A stretch of DNA of 60,123 bases from Candidatus Wildermuthbacteria bacterium (GTDB lineage: Bacteria; Patescibacteriota; Minisyncoccia; Minisyncoccales; UBA10102). A model generated the notes under the pieces. The model saw only the letters and a list, made by a program, of their open reading frames with translations. It was not told where the DNA came from and searched no databases. This document shows, piece after piece, positions 6,879 through 16,420 of this stretch. The first letter of the stretch is position 1, and each line of letters begins with the position of its first letter. The translations under genes were made by a program, and so were the position numbers. The DNA is taken from positions 1 to 60,123 of the forward strand of contig JACQMR010000007.1 in assembly GCA_016203455.1 (NCBI GenBank), given 5' to 3'.

Positions 6879-9086
6879 ATGAAAAAGAGCGCGTTGGATA
6901 TTGTGTATACCTGCCCCATGCACCCGGAAGTGCAAAAAACCGAACCCGGCAAGTGTCCGGGGTGCGGCATGGATTTGATTTTGGAGAAGAAAAAGGCCGC
7001 GGAAGGCAGTCGCGAACATGCCGGACACGGCATGCAAAAGATGCCTGCCCCGACAGGAGTGGAGGGGAGCCATATGGATCACGAAGCGGCAATGACAAAT
7101 CCCGCGATGGCCAAGAATATGGAAACGGATATGCGCCGCAGGTTTCTTGTTTCGCTTCTGCTTTCCGTTCCCATTTTCTTGTATTCGCCGGTGGGCATCA
7201 ATTTTTTTGGACTCAACCTTCCCGCGCCCATTCCGGTAAACTGGGTTCTTTTTATTCTTACAACGCCGATTGTTTTTTGGACCGGCTCAATCTTTATCAC
7301 CGGCGCCTATTATTCGCTTATAGCCAGGAAGCTCAATATGGCCGTTCTTATCGCGACCGGCGTTTTGGCGGCCTATCTTTTTAGCGTTTTGCTGACTTTC
7401 ATACGGCCTGGTTCAGAAACATTTTACGAGGCGGCGGCTTTGCTTGTTACTTTCGTGTTGTTTGGACACTGGATGGAAATGAAATCGCGCCGCGGAACTT
7501 CAGACGCCTTGCGCGCGCTTTTTGATCTTGTGCCGCCAAAAGCAAATGTCATTCGCGGGGGCAAGGAGATCAACATTCCCAGCGCGCAAATCCTTCGGGG
7601 CGATATTGTGGTGTTGAGGCCCGGAGACAAGGTGCCGGTGGACGGAAAAATCATTGAAGGCGAAACTTCCATTGACGAGTCGCTTGTTACCGGAGAATCC
7701 ATCCCGGTTGTTAAAACCATTGGAGCGGACGCCGTGGGGGGATCGGTAAATCTTACCGGTTTTGTAAAGGTTCAAGCAGTAAAAGTGGGATCGGAGACAG
7801 TATTGGCGCAGATTATACAAATGGTGGAAACCGCGCAGAATTCCAAAGCTCCTGGACAGCGCATAGCAGACAAAGCCGCCGGCTGGCTGGTTGTTCTTGC
7901 GATTGGTTCTGGATTCGCGGCGTTTTTGGGGTGGTATTTTGGCGCGGGAGCGGGTCTGCTTGCCGCGCTCACATTCGCTGTGTCAACGGTTGTTATCGCA
8001 TGTCCCGATGCCTTGGGGCTTGCCACGCCAACGGCGGTTGCCGTGGGTACGGGCATTGGGGCCAAACACAACATTCTTATCAAGGACGCGGCCACGCTGG
8101 AGAATGTGTCCCGCTTGACCGCTATTGTTTTGGATAAAACCGGCACGCTTACTGAAGGCAAGCCAAAAGTAACTGAAGTTGTCGTTCGTTTAGGATATGA
8201 CGCGCGCGAGGTTTTATTGGTTGCCGCTTGCGCGGAGCGTGGTTCAAACCATCCCATCAGCCTTGCCATTTTAGAGGAAGCGCGCAAGAACGGCCTTGAG
8301 GCGAATGAAAAGACGGAAAAATTTGAGAGCATCGGCGGCCAGGGAGTGAAAGCTGTGGTAAACGGAAAGTTTGTTTTTGCCGGCACGGAACGGCTGATGA
8401 GGCAAAACAACATTGATTTGTCGCCAATAAAAAAAGATATTGACCGTCTTCTTGCCACGGGAAACACCATGAGCATTGTCGCAATTGACGGGCAGGCGGC
8501 AGGAGCCATAGGCGTTGCCGATACGGCGCGCGCGACCGCGAAAAAGACCGTTCAAAAACTCAAAGAGCTTGGGCTTGAGGTTGTCATGATTACCGGAGAC
8601 CATGAGCAGGTGGCCAGGGCGGTATCGGCCGAGCTTGGCATAGACCGCTATTTCGCGCAAGTGCTTCCCGAAGAAAAGGCAATGTATGTTAAAAAACTTC
8701 AGGATGAGGGCAAGTTTGTGGCTATGGTTGGAGACGGCATCAACGATGCTCCGGCTTTGGCGCAGGCGAATATCGGCATTGCCATTGGAGCAGGCACGGA
8801 TGTGGCGATAGAAACGGGAAATATCGTGCTTATGAAATCAGATCCCTACGACATTGTGGCCGCCATGCGGCTTTCCAAGGCGACCGTAACCAAAATGAAG
8901 CAGAACTTGTTTTGGGCGGCAATCTATAATGTATTGGCTATTCCTCTCGCGGCCGGCGTGTTCTATAATTCTTTTGGATGGTCGTTGCGCCCCGAAATTG
9001 CCGCTTTGCTTATGTCGGCATCTTCAATTATTGTTGCCACAAACGCGGTACTGCTTAAGCGGGTGGAGCGGAAATTGCATATATGA
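6879..9086 (+). CDS. Heavy-metal P1B-type ATPase, probably copper, with CPD motif
   Basis: A 735-residue membrane pump. Domain order: an N-terminal heavy-metal-binding domain (CPMHPEV ... GKCPGCGMDL, residues 13-36), a His/Met-rich linker, eight predicted membrane spans, the actuator loop (TGESIPV), the transmembrane metal motif, the phosphorylation site DKTGT (Asp419), the HP motif (SNHPISLA) and GDGINDAP (about 618-625). The metal motif reads Cys375-Pro-Asp377 where Cu+ pumps normally have CPC and CopB-like pumps CPH. The ORF overlaps the multicopper oxidase gene by 4 bp (ATGA), which argues for copper detoxification. Metal choice is inferred. Confidence 0.9.
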   Translation: MKKSALDIVYTCPMHPEVQKTEPGKCPGCGMDLILEKKKAAEGSREHAGHGMQKMPAPTGVEGSHMDHEAAMTNPAMAKNMETDMRRRFLVSLLLSVPIFLYSPVGINFFGLNLPAPIPVNWVLFILTTPIVFWTGSIFITGAYYSLIARKLNMAVLIATGVLAAYLFSVLLTFIRPGSETFYEAAALLVTFVLFGHWMEMKSRRGTSDALRALFDLVPPKANVIRGGKEINIPSAQILRGDIVVLRPGDKVPVDGKIIEGETSIDESLVTGESIPVVKTIGADAVGGSVNLTGFVKVQAVKVGSETVLAQIIQMVETAQNSKAPGQRIADKAAGWLVVLAIGSGFAAFLGWYFGAGAGLLAALTFAVSTVVIACPDALGLATPTAVAVGTGIGAKHNILIKDAATLENVSRLTAIVLDKTGTLTEGKPKVTEVVVRLGYDAREVLLVAACAERGSNHPISLAILEEARKNGLEANEKTEKFESIGGQGVKAVVNGKFVFAGTERLMRQNNIDLSPIKKDIDRLLATGNTMSIVAIDGQAAGAIGVADTARATAKKTVQKLKELGLEVVMITGDHEQVARAVSAELGIDRYFAQVLPEEKAMYVKKLQDEGKFVAMVGDGINDAPALAQANIGIAIGAGTDVAIETGNIVLMKSDPYDIVAAMRLSKATVTKMKQNLFWAAIYNVLAIPLAAGVFYNSFGWSLRPEIAALLMSASSIIVATNAVLLKRVERKLHI

Positions 9087-10699
9087 ATAAAAAATATCCT
9101 TTCATCGGTTTTGGTATCGCGGTTTTTGGCGTTATCGGGGCCATCTTTCTGTTTTTTAATTTAAGTAAGGCGCCGTACGGCGCGAGCGGCGGGTACTCAA
9201 GTTCTGATACTGCCGGATTGCCTTTGGCAAAATCCGCGGAAATCGTTGAGTTAAAAAACGGCGATACATATAATCTTACCGCGGGTTTTGTGAAGAAAAA
9301 GATTGGCAACGGCACATATAGAATGCTTGCGTATAACGGTTCAATCCCGGGGTCTTTGATTAAGGCGGAACAGGGCGCGGAGGTTGCCGTTGTTTTCAAG
9401 AATGATACCGATATGAACACAACAATTCATTCGCACGGTGTTCGGCTGGACAACGCTTTTGACGGCGTGCCGGATATTACGCAAAAACCGGTGCGGCCCG
9501 GCGAATCTTTTACATACACCATAGCGTTTCCGGACGCGGGCATGTATTGGTATCATCCCCATGTCCGCGAGGATTACGCGCAGGAGCTTGGGCTGTACGG
9601 CGGATACCTCGTGGAGCCGGCGGAGCGGGACTATTGGAATCCGGTAAACCGCGAACTTCCTCTTTTTCTTGACGATATTCTTATAGAAGATGACCGGATT
9701 CGTTTAAGCAAAAGCGAAGCCGATCACGCTCTTATGGGCAGATTCGGCAATGTAATGCTGGTGAACGGCGAGCCGGACTATCGTCTTGAAGCGAAAAAAG
9801 GCGAGATCATCCGTTTTTATATTATCAACGCGGCCAACACTAGGACATTTAACTTTGCGGTTTCCGGGGCCGTCATGAAGCTTGTCGGGGGAGACGGAGG
9901 CGCCGCCGAAAAAGAAGAATGGAAAGACGCCGTTATTATAGGGCCTTCAGAAAGAACGGTTGTAGAAGTTTTGTTTGAGAACGAGGGAGAGTACGCGCTT
10001 TTGAATAAAACTCCGGATAAGACCTACGCGCTTGGAAAGGTTTTGGTTTCGGCAGATGAAATTTTGCCGTCTTACGCTGTGGCGTTCGCGGAGCTTCGCG
10101 CCAATGCCGCCGCAATCAAACGCATTGATCCATATCGCCAATATTTTGACAGGCCGATTGACAAGCGTCTCGCTCTTACTCTTGATATGCCCGGCATGAT
10201 GAGTGCGTCCGGAGGGCACATGATGCCGGACGGAACCATGATGGGCGGTTCGGCTTTGCCTGCCACGGGCGGAATGGGTATGATGAGCGGAGTTCTTGAC
10301 GGAGGCATTGAGTGGGAAGATACCATGCACATGATGAACGAGACGGTAAAAGCCGGAGCCGCGGAATGGAAGATTGTTGACCAAGATACGGGCAAAGCAA
10401 ATATGGATATTGACTGGAGTTTTACAGCCGGCGATGTCGTGAAAATCAGGATTGCCAATGACGCGGGTTCTGCTCACCCCATGCAACACCCCGTTCATTT
10501 TCATGGACAGCAATTTTTGGTGCTTGACCGCGATGGCGCGCCGCAAACGAATTTGGCATGGAAAGACACGGTTCTTGTTCCCGCGGGAGAATATGTTGAT
10601 ATTCTATTGGATGTTTCCAATCCGGGGGAATGGATGGCGCATTGTCATATTGCCGAGCATTTGGAAGCGGGCATGATGTTTGATTTTAGGGTATTATAA
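9083..10699 (+). CDS. Multicopper oxidase, CueO/CopA-like
   Basis: A 538-residue exported, membrane-anchored oxidase (N-terminal span about residues 7-27). All four copper-ligand clusters are present: HSHG (116-119), WYHPH (156-160), HPVHFHG (469-475) and HCHIAEHLEAGM (520-531), so types 1, 2 and 3 copper can be bound. A Met/His-rich stretch (about 368-420) resembles the extra copper-binding loops of CueO. It would oxidise Cu+ to Cu2+ or small phenolics outside the membrane using oxygen. Translationally coupled to the upstream ATPase gene. Confidence 0.92.
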   Translation: MNKKYPFIGFGIAVFGVIGAIFLFFNLSKAPYGASGGYSSSDTAGLPLAKSAEIVELKNGDTYNLTAGFVKKKIGNGTYRMLAYNGSIPGSLIKAEQGAEVAVVFKNDTDMNTTIHSHGVRLDNAFDGVPDITQKPVRPGESFTYTIAFPDAGMYWYHPHVREDYAQELGLYGGYLVEPAERDYWNPVNRELPLFLDDILIEDDRIRLSKSEADHALMGRFGNVMLVNGEPDYRLEAKKGEIIRFYIINAANTRTFNFAVSGAVMKLVGGDGGAAEKEEWKDAVIIGPSERTVVEVLFENEGEYALLNKTPDKTYALGKVLVSADEILPSYAVAFAELRANAAAIKRIDPYRQYFDRPIDKRLALTLDMPGMMSASGGHMMPDGTMMGGSALPATGGMGMMSGVLDGGIEWEDTMHMMNETVKAGAAEWKIVDQDTGKANMDIDWSFTAGDVVKIRIANDAGSAHPMQHPVHFHGQQFLVLDRDGAPQTNLAWKDTVLVPAGEYVDILLDVSNPGEWMAHCHIAEHLEAGMMFDFRVL

Positions 10700-10750
10700 A
10701 AGAAAGGTCAGAGGAGGAGTGTTAACAAAATACGCAATATAATCAATCAT

Positions 10751-10867
10751 ATGATGGGATACGGATACAACGCGCTCGGTTTCATTACATGGGCAGTTTT
10801 GCTGGTTGACGCCGTTCTTATAGGCATCTGGCTTTTCAAAAGAATTGCCAGTGATAAAGAAAAGTAA
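10751..10867 (+). CDS. Small membrane protein of the copper locus, 38 aa
   Basis: A 38-residue peptide beginning MMGYGYNALG with one membrane span and a basic tail (KRIASDKEK). It resembles the N-terminal part of SHOCT-type small membrane proteins that often accompany bacterial copper genes. TATAAT at 10738-10743 is 7 nt before the ATG, giving a leaderless transcript. A GGAGG further upstream (10713) is too far to be its ribosome site. Function unknown. Confidence 0.6.
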   Translation: MMGYGYNALGFITWAVLLVDAVLIGIWLFKRIASDKEK

Positions 10868-10951
10868 AGAAAGCGGCGGCTTTGCGCGCCCGCGGGCCGG
10901 GTCCGCGGATTTTGTTTTGCGCCGATTGGAAACACGCTGTACACTATGTGT

Positions 10952-11413
10952 ATGATTCCCATAAGAACCGCGGACGCGTTTCTCATATCTTTCTTTAGAA
11001 AACTCGCGCTCCCGCTTTCTCGCGCGGGGTTGTTTACGGTATTTTTTTGGTTTGGTATTTTAAAGGTTTTTGGATTGAGTCCGGCAAGCGAATTGGTGCG
11101 GAGCTTGTTTGAAAAGACCATTCCCGTTATGGATTTTTCCGTTTTTCTTGTTGCGTTTGGACTCTTTGAGTGTCTTATCGGCATATTGTTTGTCGTTCCG
11201 CGCATGGAGCGCGTGGTTATGCCTTTGCTCTTTTTCCACATGGCAACAACTTTTATGCCTCTGGTGTTTTTGCCGCAGGAAACATGGAGCGGATTCTTGG
11301 CGCCAACGCTGGAGGGCCAGTATATCATTAAAAATCTTTTGCTTATCGCGAGCGCGGCCGGGATTTTTGGCCATCTTTCCATTATGTCTGTAAAGAGAAA
11401 ATCAGGAGCATGA
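10952..11413 (+). CDS. DoxX/YkgB-like four-span membrane protein
   Basis: A hydrophobic protein of about 153 residues with four predicted spans and the YkgB/DUF417-like pattern (FFWFGILKVFGLSP early, then a GLFECLIGILF segment). Family members are membrane proteins tied to oxidative stress or quinone biology in some species. The ATG at 10952 is preferred to 10946 because TACACT ends at 10945, giving a leaderless start 6 nt later. It may belong functionally with the copper locus. Confidence 0.65.
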   Translation: MIPIRTADAFLISFFRKLALPLSRAGLFTVFFWFGILKVFGLSPASELVRSLFEKTIPVMDFSVFLVAFGLFECLIGILFVVPRMERVVMPLLFFHMATTFMPLVFLPQETWSGFLAPTLEGQYIIKNLLLIASAAGIFGHLSIMSVKRKSGA

Positions 11414-11465
11414 TGCCCCGCGTCTTTTTTGTGTCTCCCTCGCGGGCTTATTGATTCTTATGTTT

Positions 11466-11487
11466 AAACTAAATCGGATGTAGTTTG
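11466..11487. repeat. 22-bp repeat, copy A
   Basis: AAACTA and TAGTTT half-sites around an AATCGGATG core. An identical copy is at 12869-12890; the two flank the gene at 11576-12805. Confidence 0.75.
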
Positions 11488-11575
11488 CACTGAACTTGCG
11501 CAGGAGGATGTTGACAGAACTCCCTAGATACGAAAAAATGATGAAATGGTTTCTTAAGATTCAAACAATAACATT

Positions 11576-12805
11576 ATGCGCACCTTTATATCTGGTCGTC
11601 CATTTGTTCTCGTTGTCTTGCTCGCAACACTCCTTGCGGGAGGAGTAGGATATTTTTTGTTAAACCAAAAAGAGACATTCTCATCTTTTAGGGAAATTCA
11701 GCAACATCCCCAAGCATACGACGGCAAGGAGATTAAATTGACAGGAAGGATTGTTCGCAATGACGGCGTATGGTTTGGTTTGCCGTATGAGCTGGCAGAA
11801 TCAGGGAAGACGCCCGATCAAGCCGTGCGCATCCCTTTGGCGGGAGACAATTTAGATGCGTATGTTTCTTTTTTGTTTGACGGCAAGGTCTATACCGAAA
11901 TCGCAAACAGAGAGGTTGCGATCAAGGGCGTGGTTCGGTACATTGGTGAGGTGACGGATGCGCCTCCTTTTCATATTCAGGTGGACCGCATCGAAGGATC
12001 GTCTGAAACAGAAGCAACGCCGGCCAAAGAATCCTCCGATGCTCTTGAAAAGGAAGGGTATTCCCAATCCCAAACAGAATTAAAAGAGATTGTCGCCAAA
12101 AATCATACGCGCGTTCTTTGCCGGGACAGTGAAAATATGGAAGAGTGTCAGAAGTTTGTCAACGATATATTCTTTGAAGATCAACCTCTTTTGTCAGGCG
12201 TTGCTGATGAGGATGTTTCCTTGCGCGCCTATTTGGATGAAAAACTTGGCGTAGATGTTCAATCAATTTGGCGCGCCGTAACTTTCCGAGATCTTGTCAT
12301 GGCATTTGTAGGGCCGGTTGCTCCTGGATATACGAAAACGCTTTGTCCTGTTTGGTTTAACAGGAGAGAGGGAGAATGGTATGGGAAAACGCTTGCTGAA
12401 TGTTCGATCTACGGCCCAGCGTTTGATCCCACTCCTCTCCAGCTCATTGAGGGTCAGGCCCCTTTCTTTCTGGCAGAGGACAATCCGATCGTAGGGACAT
12501 GTGTGCCCGTGAGCAGTTCGTACCGTCTGTATTGGTTTCGCAACGGCAATTTAGAGGAGGTCTGGTCTGCTATGCTTGTAAAAGCAACGGGGACTGAACA
12601 GTTGGCGGCAAAAGTGCGTTTTGAAGATCGTAACGGAGACGGAAATAAAGAGATTATCTACGAAGGAGAACATGAAATTTGCGCGCCGGAAGAGGAATCC
12701 AAATGCTACATTGCCGAATGTAAAGGCAAGCATATCAAGGAAACATTTGAACAGATATACTCTTGGGATAGTTTGCAAGGAAAGTTTGTGAGCGAAGTCC
12801 CCTAA
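11576..12805 (+). CDS. Membrane-anchored OB-fold-like protein
   Basis: A 409-residue protein of unknown function. An N-terminal span (about residues 9-28) is followed by an OB-fold-like domain (FREIQQHPQAYDGKEIKLTG onward, to about 140), as seen in exported proteins of the tRNA-anti-like or CcmE-like type. A low-complexity linker and an unrecognised Cys-containing region follow. The C-terminus has a calcium-loop-like FEDRNGDGNKEIIYEG segment. No convincing Shine-Dalgarno is visible. It is framed by two identical 22-bp repeats. Confidence 0.6.
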   Translation: MRTFISGRPFVLVVLLATLLAGGVGYFLLNQKETFSSFREIQQHPQAYDGKEIKLTGRIVRNDGVWFGLPYELAESGKTPDQAVRIPLAGDNLDAYVSFLFDGKVYTEIANREVAIKGVVRYIGEVTDAPPFHIQVDRIEGSSETEATPAKESSDALEKEGYSQSQTELKEIVAKNHTRVLCRDSENMEECQKFVNDIFFEDQPLLSGVADEDVSLRAYLDEKLGVDVQSIWRAVTFRDLVMAFVGPVAPGYTKTLCPVWFNRREGEWYGKTLAECSIYGPAFDPTPLQLIEGQAPFFLAEDNPIVGTCVPVSSSYRLYWFRNGNLEEVWSAMLVKATGTEQLAAKVRFEDRNGDGNKEIIYEGEHEICAPEEESKCYIAECKGKHIKETFEQIYSWDSLQGKFVSEVP

Positions 12806-12868
12806 CGATTTCAGGCCGGAGTATTATCGCAATATCCTTGTCTAGGTTAGATACATATCCTATTCTTC

Positions 12869-12890
12869 AAACTAAATCGGATGTAGTTTG
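12869..12890. repeat. 22-bp repeat, copy B
   Basis: Identical to 11466-11487, same orientation. Confidence 0.75.
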
Positions 12891-12898
12891 AACCGTAT

Positions 12899-12927
12899 TT
12901 GCGACAGTCGGGGTTTTGTGGTATGTT
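12899..12927 (+). promoter_or_regulatory. Promoter of the TPR gene
   Basis: TTGCGA, 17-nt spacer, TATGTT. The transcript would begin near 12934, about 27 nt before the ATG. Confidence 0.55.
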
Positions 12928-12960
12928 TTTTGCAGGAAATTTTACGACAGGGGAAGAATT

Positions 12961-13722
12961 ATGCCAGACAAATTAGAGGAGGCCGTCCTCCTTTTCAAGG
13001 AGGGAGATCTCGGCGGGGCTTTGCGTCTTGCGGAGGAGGTGCTCAAAGACCGCTTTCGTATTGAAGAAAATGAGGCGGCGCGTCTTGCGCTCCGGAATCA
13101 GGGCAAAACAGAGGATGCCCTGGCCGCGATTGACGTGGCCATACAAGAGGCGGGTGGCGGCGTTTTGCTGGGTCGCTTGCTCCATGACAGGGGCACGACC
13201 TTGCAAGGGGCAAAGCGGTTTCAAGAATCCTTGGAGTTCCTGGGCGCGGCGTTCCTGTTGCGCCAGGGATCAGGGGATTTCTTGGGTGCTTCCTACTCTC
13301 GGTTTCAGATGGCTATGTGCCGTTTTGTTGCCGGGGGTTCGGAGGCCGCGCTCGCGCAAGAGTTTAAGAGCGCGGCGGCAATGCTTGAGGACCTTCTGGA
13401 GAGGTTGAAAGATTCTCTGGAGGTTTCTCACGAGGGGAATCTTCGGCAAAATCTGGCGTTTTGCATTCAGCAAGACGGCAGGCACGGGGAAGCCCTGGAA
13501 CTTTACCGGGAGGTCTTGTTATTCCGCCAGCAGGCGGGAGACAATCGCGGTTATGCCATGACGCAATCGCGCATGGCAGAGTGTCTGTTAAATCTGGGTC
13601 ACTTGCGCGAAGCTAATGAGGTCGCGCATAGGGCCCTGCTCTACTTTGAATCCATCGGTGATCTCAACAGAATAGCGCAGGTGCGCTACACCATAAAAAA
13701 GATCGCCGAAACACGAACCTAG
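12961..13722 (+). CDS. TPR-repeat protein
   Basis: A 253-residue soluble protein made of tandem tetratricopeptide-like helix pairs, for example DALAAIDVAIQEAGG, a GRHGEALELYREVLLFR pair and an LREANEVAHRALLYFESIG pair. Such proteins are protein-binding scaffolds. The ATG at 12961 is supported by AGGGGAAG about 5 nt upstream; a longer frame from 12916 begins upstream of the expected transcript start. A terminator follows at 13731. Partner unknown. Confidence 0.8.
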   Translation: MPDKLEEAVLLFKEGDLGGALRLAEEVLKDRFRIEENEAARLALRNQGKTEDALAAIDVAIQEAGGGVLLGRLLHDRGTTLQGAKRFQESLEFLGAAFLLRQGSGDFLGASYSRFQMAMCRFVAGGSEAALAQEFKSAAAMLEDLLERLKDSLEVSHEGNLRQNLAFCIQQDGRHGEALELYREVLLFRQQAGDNRGYAMTQSRMAECLLNLGHLREANEVAHRALLYFESIGDLNRIAQVRYTIKKIAETRT

Positions 13723-13730
13723 AAAAATAG

Positions 13731-13760
13731 GGGGGAGGGTATAAAGCCAGCCCCTTTTTC
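13731..13760 (+). terminator. Terminator of the TPR gene
   Basis: GGGG(GA)GG and CC(AG)CCCC arms followed by TTTTTC. Confidence 0.75.
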
Positions 13761-13783
13761 TTTGCGCGGGAGCGGTTTCCATG

Positions 13784-13789
13784 TATAAT
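13784..13789 (+). promoter_or_regulatory. -10 box of proS (leaderless layout)
   Basis: Consensus TATAAT ending 7 nt before the ATG at 13797. Confidence 0.7.
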
Positions 13790-13796
13790 CGGTTGT

Positions 13797-15257
13797 ATGA
13801 AGACGCAAGAGGACAAAGGCAAAGATAAGCGCGTTACTCCCAGGGCGGAGGATTATTCTCAATGGTATTTGGATGTTATTGAGTCGGCCGAGCTTGCCGA
13901 GCATGCCCCGGTGCGGGGGTGCATGACCATACGGCCCAACGGGTATGCCATCTGGGAGCGTATTCAGCGCGTATTGGATGAGGAGTTTAAGAATACGGGC
14001 GTGCAGAACGCCTATTTCCCTTTATTCATTCCGGAGAGTTTTTTCAAAAAAGAAGCGGAGCATGTCAAAGGATTCGCTCCTGAAATTGCCGTGGTAACGC
14101 GCGCCGGAGGAAAAGAATTGGAGGAGCCGCTGGCGGTGCGCCCCACTTCAGAAACCATTATAGGGGAGGCATTTTCCCGATGGATTCAATCTCACAGGGA
14201 TTTGCCCGTGTTGCTTAATCAATGGGTAAATGTGGTGCGGTGGGAAATGCGCACTCGTTTGTTTTTGCGCACCAGCGAATTTTTGTGGCAGGAGGGCCAT
14301 ACCGCGCACGCCACCGAGGAAGACGCGGAAAAAAGAACCCTTCAGATGCTGGAAATATACCGGAAATTCGCGGAAGAGGTTATGGCGGTTCCCGTGATAG
14401 CCGGCATAAAATCCGACTCTGAAAGATTCGCGGGTGCCATACGGACCTATACCATAGAAGCAATGATGCAAGACGGCAGGGCTTTGCAGTCAGGCACTTC
14501 CCACAATCTTGGGCAGAATTTCGGCAAAGCGTTTGATGTAACTTTTCTTGATGAAAAAGGGGAGAGGCACTTTGTGTGGCAGACGAGTTGGGGCGTAAGC
14601 ACGCGTCTCATCGGGGGCCTCATCATGACCCACAGCGATGACAAAGGATTGGTGCTGCCGCCTAAAATGGCTTCCCGCAAGGTTGTGATTATTCCTATAT
14701 TTAAAGAAGACGGGGATGAAAAAGCAAGAGTTACGCGGTCATGCAAAGAAATTGCGGACGCATTGGCCTTTTTGGGCAGGGAAGCGTTTGTGGATAACAG
14801 GGATCAGCATACGCCGGGGGCAAAATTTCATGAGTGGGAGAAAAAAGGCATTCCTGTGAGAATTGAAGTTGGTCCCAAGGATGTGGAGAAGGGCGAGGCG
14901 GTTCTTGTAAGGCGGGATACCGGGGAGAAAACGCCGGTTCCGGTTTTGGAAATCAAAGCAAGAGTGGAGGCGCTTCTTGAAGATATGCAGAAGAATTTAT
15001 TTGACCGCGCTTTGGAATTTCAAAAAGCAAAATCTCATCGCGTGGATTCGTATGAGAAGTTCAAAACCATACTGGAAACCGCTCCCGGATTTTTGTACGC
15101 TCACTGGTGCGGGAAAGCGGAGTGCGAAAAGATCGTGAAAGAAGAAACGCAGGCAACTATCCGGTGTATTCCGTTTGAAGAAAAAGAGGAGCCGGGCGCG
15201 TGCGTGAAATGCGGAGTTACTTCCAAGAAGCGCGTGTTATTCGCGAAAGCGTACTAG
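13797..15257 (+). CDS. proS: Prolyl-tRNA synthetase, archaeal/eukaryotic type
   Basis: A 486-residue class II synthetase that charges tRNA-Pro. It lacks the roughly 180-residue editing insertion of the usual bacterial ProRS and ends in the extra C-terminal domain of the archaeal/eukaryotic form, with Cys pairs (HWCGKAEC ... CVKCG) that probably bind zinc. Motifs: VRPTSET and [20 protein letters not shown] (motif 2), a [12 protein letters not shown] segment and [12 protein letters not shown] (motif 3 region). Leaderless start at 13797. This ProRS class is common in Patescibacteria. Confidence 0.95.
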   Translation: MKTQEDKGKDKRVTPRAEDYSQWYLDVIESAELAEHAPVRGCMTIRPNGYAIWERIQRVLDEEFKNTGVQNAYFPLFIPESFFKKEAEHVKGFAPEIAVVTRAGGKELEEPLAVRPTSETIIGEAFSRWIQSHRDLPVLLNQWVNVVRWEMRTRLFLRTSEFLWQEGHTAHATEEDAEKRTLQMLEIYRKFAEEVMAVPVIAGIKSDSERFAGAIRTYTIEAMMQDGRALQSGTSHNLGQNFGKAFDVTFLDEKGERHFVWQTSWGVSTRLIGGLIMTHSDDKGLVLPPKMASRKVVIIPIFKEDGDEKARVTRSCKEIADALAFLGREAFVDNRDQHTPGAKFHEWEKKGIPVRIEVGPKDVEKGEAVLVRRDTGEKTPVPVLEIKARVEALLEDMQKNLFDRALEFQKAKSHRVDSYEKFKTILETAPGFLYAHWCGKAECEKIVKEETQATIRCIPFEEKEEPGACVKCGVTSKKRVLFAKAY

Positions 15258-15284
15258 AGAGAACTTGTATTTTGTATCTTGTTT

Positions 15285-15330
15285 ATCCTTAACCCCGTTA
15301 AGTTATCCACACCTTAACGGGGTTAAGGAT
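15285..15330. repeat. DnaA-box hairpin, copy 1
   Basis: 18-bp perfect arms (outer ATCCTTAACC, inner CCGTTAAG) around a 10-nt loop. The loop, 15303-15312, contains TTATCCACA, a perfect DnaA box. The right arm holds the stop codon of obg (minus strand). Confidence 0.9.
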
Positions 15331-16309
15331 TTATGGGTTCTTGTTGTAATTTTTGCTGTTTTATTTTGTTGAGGATTTTTTTGGCGTTTTCAATCGCGCC
15401 AATGTCATGGATTGACAAGGCACTTGCGTTTGGATTGAGTTTTTTGAGTTGGGCGAGTTTTTCTCGCGTTTCTTCTTCCGGACGCAAATCTGATTTTGCG
15501 AGAAACAGATACTCTTCTTTCTCCAAAAGCAGGGGATTGTATGCCCCAAGTTCTTTGCGTATGATGCCGTAGTCCCCGGCAACATCGTTTGATTCCGCGG
15601 ATACCAGATGAAACAGGATGCGGGTTCTTTCAATATGCCGCAGGAATTTTACGCCCAGTCCTTTTCCGGTTGACGCGCCTTCAAGAATTCCGGGAAGATC
15701 GGCGATGATCAATTCGTAATGCGCGCCAAGATGGGGTTCCAGCGTTGTGAACGCGTAGTTTCCAATTTTGCTGTTGGCATTGGTGAGTTCGTTGAGCAAG
15801 CTTGATTTGCCCGCGTTGGGCAGTCCCACAAGACCTACATCGGCGATGAGTTTTACTTCAAGGCGGATTTCGTATTCTTTGCCCGGTTTTCCTTTTTGAA
15901 ATTCTTTAGGACTGGTGTTCGCGGCGCTACGAAAATGAAAGTTGCCTTTGCCGCCGTGTCCTCCTTTTGCTATCAGGAGTTGTGTTTTTGCGGAAATGAT
16001 CTCCGTGTCTTCTTGGGTGGTGAGATTGTGAACAATGGTTCCCAAAGGAACTTGGATAACCATGTCTTCCCCGTTGTTTCCGTGCCGTGTTTGTCTTTGT
16101 CCGTTTCCGCCGTCTTGCGCCTTGAATACTTTTTTGTTTCGCATGCGGTTAAGCGCGGCAATATCCGGGGTTCCTTGAATATAGATGTTTCCGCCGTTGC
16201 CTCCGCTTCCTCCGGTTGGGCCCAAGCTCATCATATTTTTATTGAACGCCACAATGCCGTCTCCTCCTTTGCCAGATGCCACCGTGATTGTCATATCGTC
16301 TATAAGCAT
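15323..16309 (-). CDS. obg: GTPase Obg
   Basis: A 328-residue ribosome-associated GTPase involved in 50S maturation. The glycine-rich Obg fold comes first (GPTGGSGGNGGNI), then the G domain with G1 GLPNAGKSS and G3 DLPG. G4 reads AKSD instead of the usual NKxD. The extra C-terminal domain is very short, as in many small genomes. TAGAGT lies 6 nt upstream of the ATG on the minus strand, again a leaderless layout. Its stop codon falls inside a DnaA-box hairpin that probably also terminates transcription. Confidence 0.93.
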   Translation of the reverse strand: MLIDDMTITVASGKGGDGIVAFNKNMMSLGPTGGSGGNGGNIYIQGTPDIAALNRMRNKKVFKAQDGGNGQRQTRHGNNGEDMVIQVPLGTIVHNLTTQEDTEIISAKTQLLIAKGGHGGKGNFHFRSAANTSPKEFQKGKPGKEYEIRLEVKLIADVGLVGLPNAGKSSLLNELTNANSKIGNYAFTTLEPHLGAHYELIIADLPGILEGASTGKGLGVKFLRHIERTRILFHLVSAESNDVAGDYGIIRKELGAYNPLLLEKEEYLFLAKSDLRPEEETREKLAQLKKLNPNASALSIHDIGAIENAKKILNKIKQQKLQQEPINP

Positions 16310-16420
16310 GGCGTTACTCTATCATGAAACCGAAGAATGCCGTACCATGGAGGAATAACGAATAACTCATAACAAAGAACGAATAGCCAGAGTGCTCAAT
16401 GCAGAAATTAGGAGTTAGGC

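Noticed and set aside
10868-10945. Terminator in the GC-rich spacer after the small copper peptide
   Set aside because: CCGCGG-type symmetry is present, but the stem alternatives are ambiguous and the T tract is weak.
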